Made by a program: the position numbers and the translations under genes. From Streptomyces sp. NBC_01268 (GTDB taxonomy: Bacteria > Actinomycetota > Actinomycetes > Streptomycetales > Streptomycetaceae), in assembly GCF_036240795.1 (NCBI RefSeq), contig NZ_CP108454.1, positions 3,472,001 to 3,536,000 on the forward strand: 64,000 nt of DNA. The letters are read 5' to 3'. The notes below the pieces were generated by a model. The model was not told the DNA's origin. It did not search any database and was given only the letters and a program-made list of their open reading frames with translations. Shown here piece by piece: positions 62,659-64,000 of the stretch (positions within the stretch are counted from its first letter, which is position 1; each line of letters begins with the position of its first letter).

Positions 62659-63151
62659 GCGACTCACACTGACCGTGCCCGCCCTCCTGGCGTGCGCACT
62701 TCTGACGGGATGCTCGACTGTGGCGAAGACCGCCGAAACCCGCGACCGCACGCAGATGGAGAAGGGGACTCAGGCGACCTCCAGCCGTCTCTTCGAACTG
62801 ATCGGGCTGAAGGGCAAGACGACCGAGCCCGGCCCGGGACCGTTGCCGTGTGAGGGGTACGCGGACGGGACGATCCAGATGTACCACCCCTGGAGCATCT
62901 ACGACCTGCCGTTCGAGGAGCTGGAGAAGGGCTACGCCGCGATGCGCACGACGCTTCCGAAGAAGGGCTGGAAGGTCGTCTCCGACGGTCCGGCCGCCAA
63001 CAAGGCGAAGACCCCGACGATCGTCGCGGACTCCCCGGATGGGGACTACTCGGCCGAGCTCCAGCTGGTCGACCGCCGCAAGGACCCCACGGCGAAGACG
63101 AAGGTGTCGCTCAGCGTCAGCGTCGTCTCCCGCTGCTTCCAGCCCTCCTGA
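62651..63151 (+). CDS. Lipoprotein, partner of the DUF1023 hydrolase
   Basis: A 166-residue predicted lipoprotein. The signal sequence has KR near the start, an Ala/Leu core and the lipobox LLTGC (Cys21). The mature domain contains two Cys (near residues 67 and 163) that could form a disulphide, with YDLPFEELEKGYAAMRTTLPKKGWKVV in the middle. No family is named. It starts with TTG (GAGG 6 bases upstream) inside the end of the hydrolase gene, so the two are translated together and probably act together at the membrane surface. Confidence 0.85.
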   Translation: MTKRLTLTVPALLACALLTGCSTVAKTAETRDRTQMEKGTQATSSRLFELIGLKGKTTEPGPGPLPCEGYADGTIQMYHPWSIYDLPFEELEKGYAAMRTTLPKKGWKVVSDGPAANKAKTPTIVADSPDGDYSAELQLVDRRKDPTAKTKVSLSVSVVSRCFQPS

Positions 63152-63155
63152 GCCG

Positions 63156-63986
63156 TCACACGTACTCCGCGTACCCGTCCAGCGCCCGCAGCACCTCCGT
63201 CTCCTCCCCCGGCGGCAGCTGGACCACGACCTCCTCGCAGCCCAGCTCCGCGTAGTGGGCCAGCTTGCCGGGGTCGGGGAGGACCGCGAAGGGGACGACC
63301 TGAAGGGTCTTCGGGTCGCGGCCGGCCCGCTCCCACGCCTCGCGGAGGACCGGGAGGTTGCGGGTGAGGCCGCGGCCGCCGATCGGCATCCAGCCGTCGG
63401 CGTAGTCGGCGATGTGGGCGAAGAGCTTCGGGCCCGCCGCGCCGCCGACGAGGGTGCGGGGGGCGCCGCCCGCGGGTTTCGGCCAGGCGTGGGAGGCGCG
63501 CACGGAGAGGCCGGAGGGTCCGGCGTACGCCGTGGGCTCCGGGGCCCACAGGGCGCGCATCAGGTGCATCGCCTCGCGGGTGTGCTCGCGGCGGGTGGAC
63601 CAGGTGACGCCGTGGTCGTCGGCCTCCTCACGGTTCCAGCCGAAGCCGACGCCGAGGGTGAAGCGCCCGCCGGAGAGGTGGTCGAGGGTGGCGACCCGCT
63701 TGGCGAGGGAGATCGGGTCGTGCTCGCCGACCAGGGTGACCCCGGTGCCGAGCAGCAGGTGCTCGGTGACGGCCGCGGCCTGGCCCAGCGCGACGAAGGG
63801 GTCGAGTACCCGGGTGTACTCGGGCGGCAGCGGGCCGCCGTTCGGGTAGGGCGTGGTGCGCTCGGCGGGGATGTGGGTGTGCTCGGGCAGGTAGAGCCCG
63901 GCGAAGCCGCGCCGTTCGAGCTCGCGGGCGAGCCGCACGGGGGTGATGGTCTCGTCGGTCAGGAAGATCGTGGTCGAGATCCGCAT
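63156..63986 (-). CDS. LLM-class F420-dependent oxidoreductase
   Basis: A 276-residue luciferase-like monooxygenase-fold protein of the TIGR03619-like F420 group. TTIFLTDETITP at the start, LYLPEHTHIP near residue 31, LLLGTGVTLV near 76, HLSGGRFTLGVGFGWNREE near 103 and ADGWMPIGG near 195 are typical cofactor-pocket blocks. It should transfer hydride with F420H2 on an unknown substrate, a role consistent with fbiC nearby. FMN use cannot be excluded. It converges on the lipoprotein gene with 4 bases between stops and is complete (ATG 63986), 14 bases from the window end. Confidence 0.88.
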   Translation of the reverse strand: MRISTTIFLTDETITPVRLARELERRGFAGLYLPEHTHIPAERTTPYPNGGPLPPEYTRVLDPFVALGQAAAVTEHLLLGTGVTLVGEHDPISLAKRVATLDHLSGGRFTLGVGFGWNREEADDHGVTWSTRREHTREAMHLMRALWAPEPTAYAGPSGLSVRASHAWPKPAGGAPRTLVGGAAGPKLFAHIADYADGWMPIGGRGLTRNLPVLREAWERAGRDPKTLQVVPFAVLPDPGKLAHYAELGCEEVVVQLPPGEETEVLRALDGYAEYV

Positions 63987-64000
63987 AGCGGCACGGTAGG

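Overview
The window is about 72% G+C with strong G/C bias at third codon positions. It carries an HrdD-type sigma factor, an avenolide-type butenolide locus, an XRE/DUF397 pair, a DUF6227 protein, a GPP34 protein and FbiC. Together these point to a Streptomyces chromosome, in a core or near-core region. No insertion sequence, prophage or CRISPR array was seen.

Layout. (1) 1-3.1 kb: tail of a membrane protein, an FmdB zinc-ribbon protein behind a SigR-type promoter, methylthioadenosine phosphorylase, an RcpC/SAF-like protein, MscL and a small protein. (2) 3.1-17.5 kb: a block of nitrate and anaerobic genes, almost all on the minus strand. A translationally coupled operon encodes a cytochrome-b-like membrane subunit, a NasA/NapA-like molybdoenzyme, a four-cluster ferredoxin subunit and a Rieske protein. 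Next come pyruvate formate-lyase and its activase, a NarK transporter, a fused NirB-NirD nitrite reductase and, divergently, a CbiX/SirB-type chelatase that could supply siroheme. (3) 17.5-33.9 kb: LtrA-like protein, an AfsR-type regulator, a short-chain dehydrogenase, a NylC-like P1 peptidase, a DUF6227 protein, two DHA2 exporters each beside a regulator (WYL and TetR), HrdD behind a SigR-type promoter, a DODA-type dioxygenase divergent from a MarR regulator, and a secreted M6 metalloprotease.

(4) 34-41 kb: acyl-CoA synthetase, a second gamma-butyrolactone-receptor homologue, a cytochrome P450, a gamma-butyrolactone-type receptor and an acyl-CoA oxidase. The receptor/P450/receptor/oxidase order matches the aco-avaR1-cyp17-avaR2 hormone locus of S. 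avermitilis. Three promoters there each carry an AAACC-N8-GGTTT-like site in the spacer. (5) 41-46.8 kb: tRNA-Arg(CCT), then a two-gene operon of an alpha/beta hydrolase and a 1576-residue caspase-like/NTPase/beta-propeller protein. This is the best candidate for an uncharacterised conflict or cell-death system.

(6) 46.9-64 kb: a polytopic membrane protein, a D-Ala-D-Ala carboxypeptidase with a very long acidic N-terminus, a GPP34 protein, the XRE/DUF397 pair, an uncharacterised protein divergent from a dehydrogenase with a palindromic operator between them, an ADP-ribosylglycohydrolase homologue that has lost its metal-binding acidic residues, a secreted tyrosine phosphatase, FbiC (F420 biosynthesis), a DUF1023 hydrolase with a lipoprotein, and an F420-type luciferase-like oxidoreductase.

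All functions are read from sequence motifs and gene context; no database search was possible.
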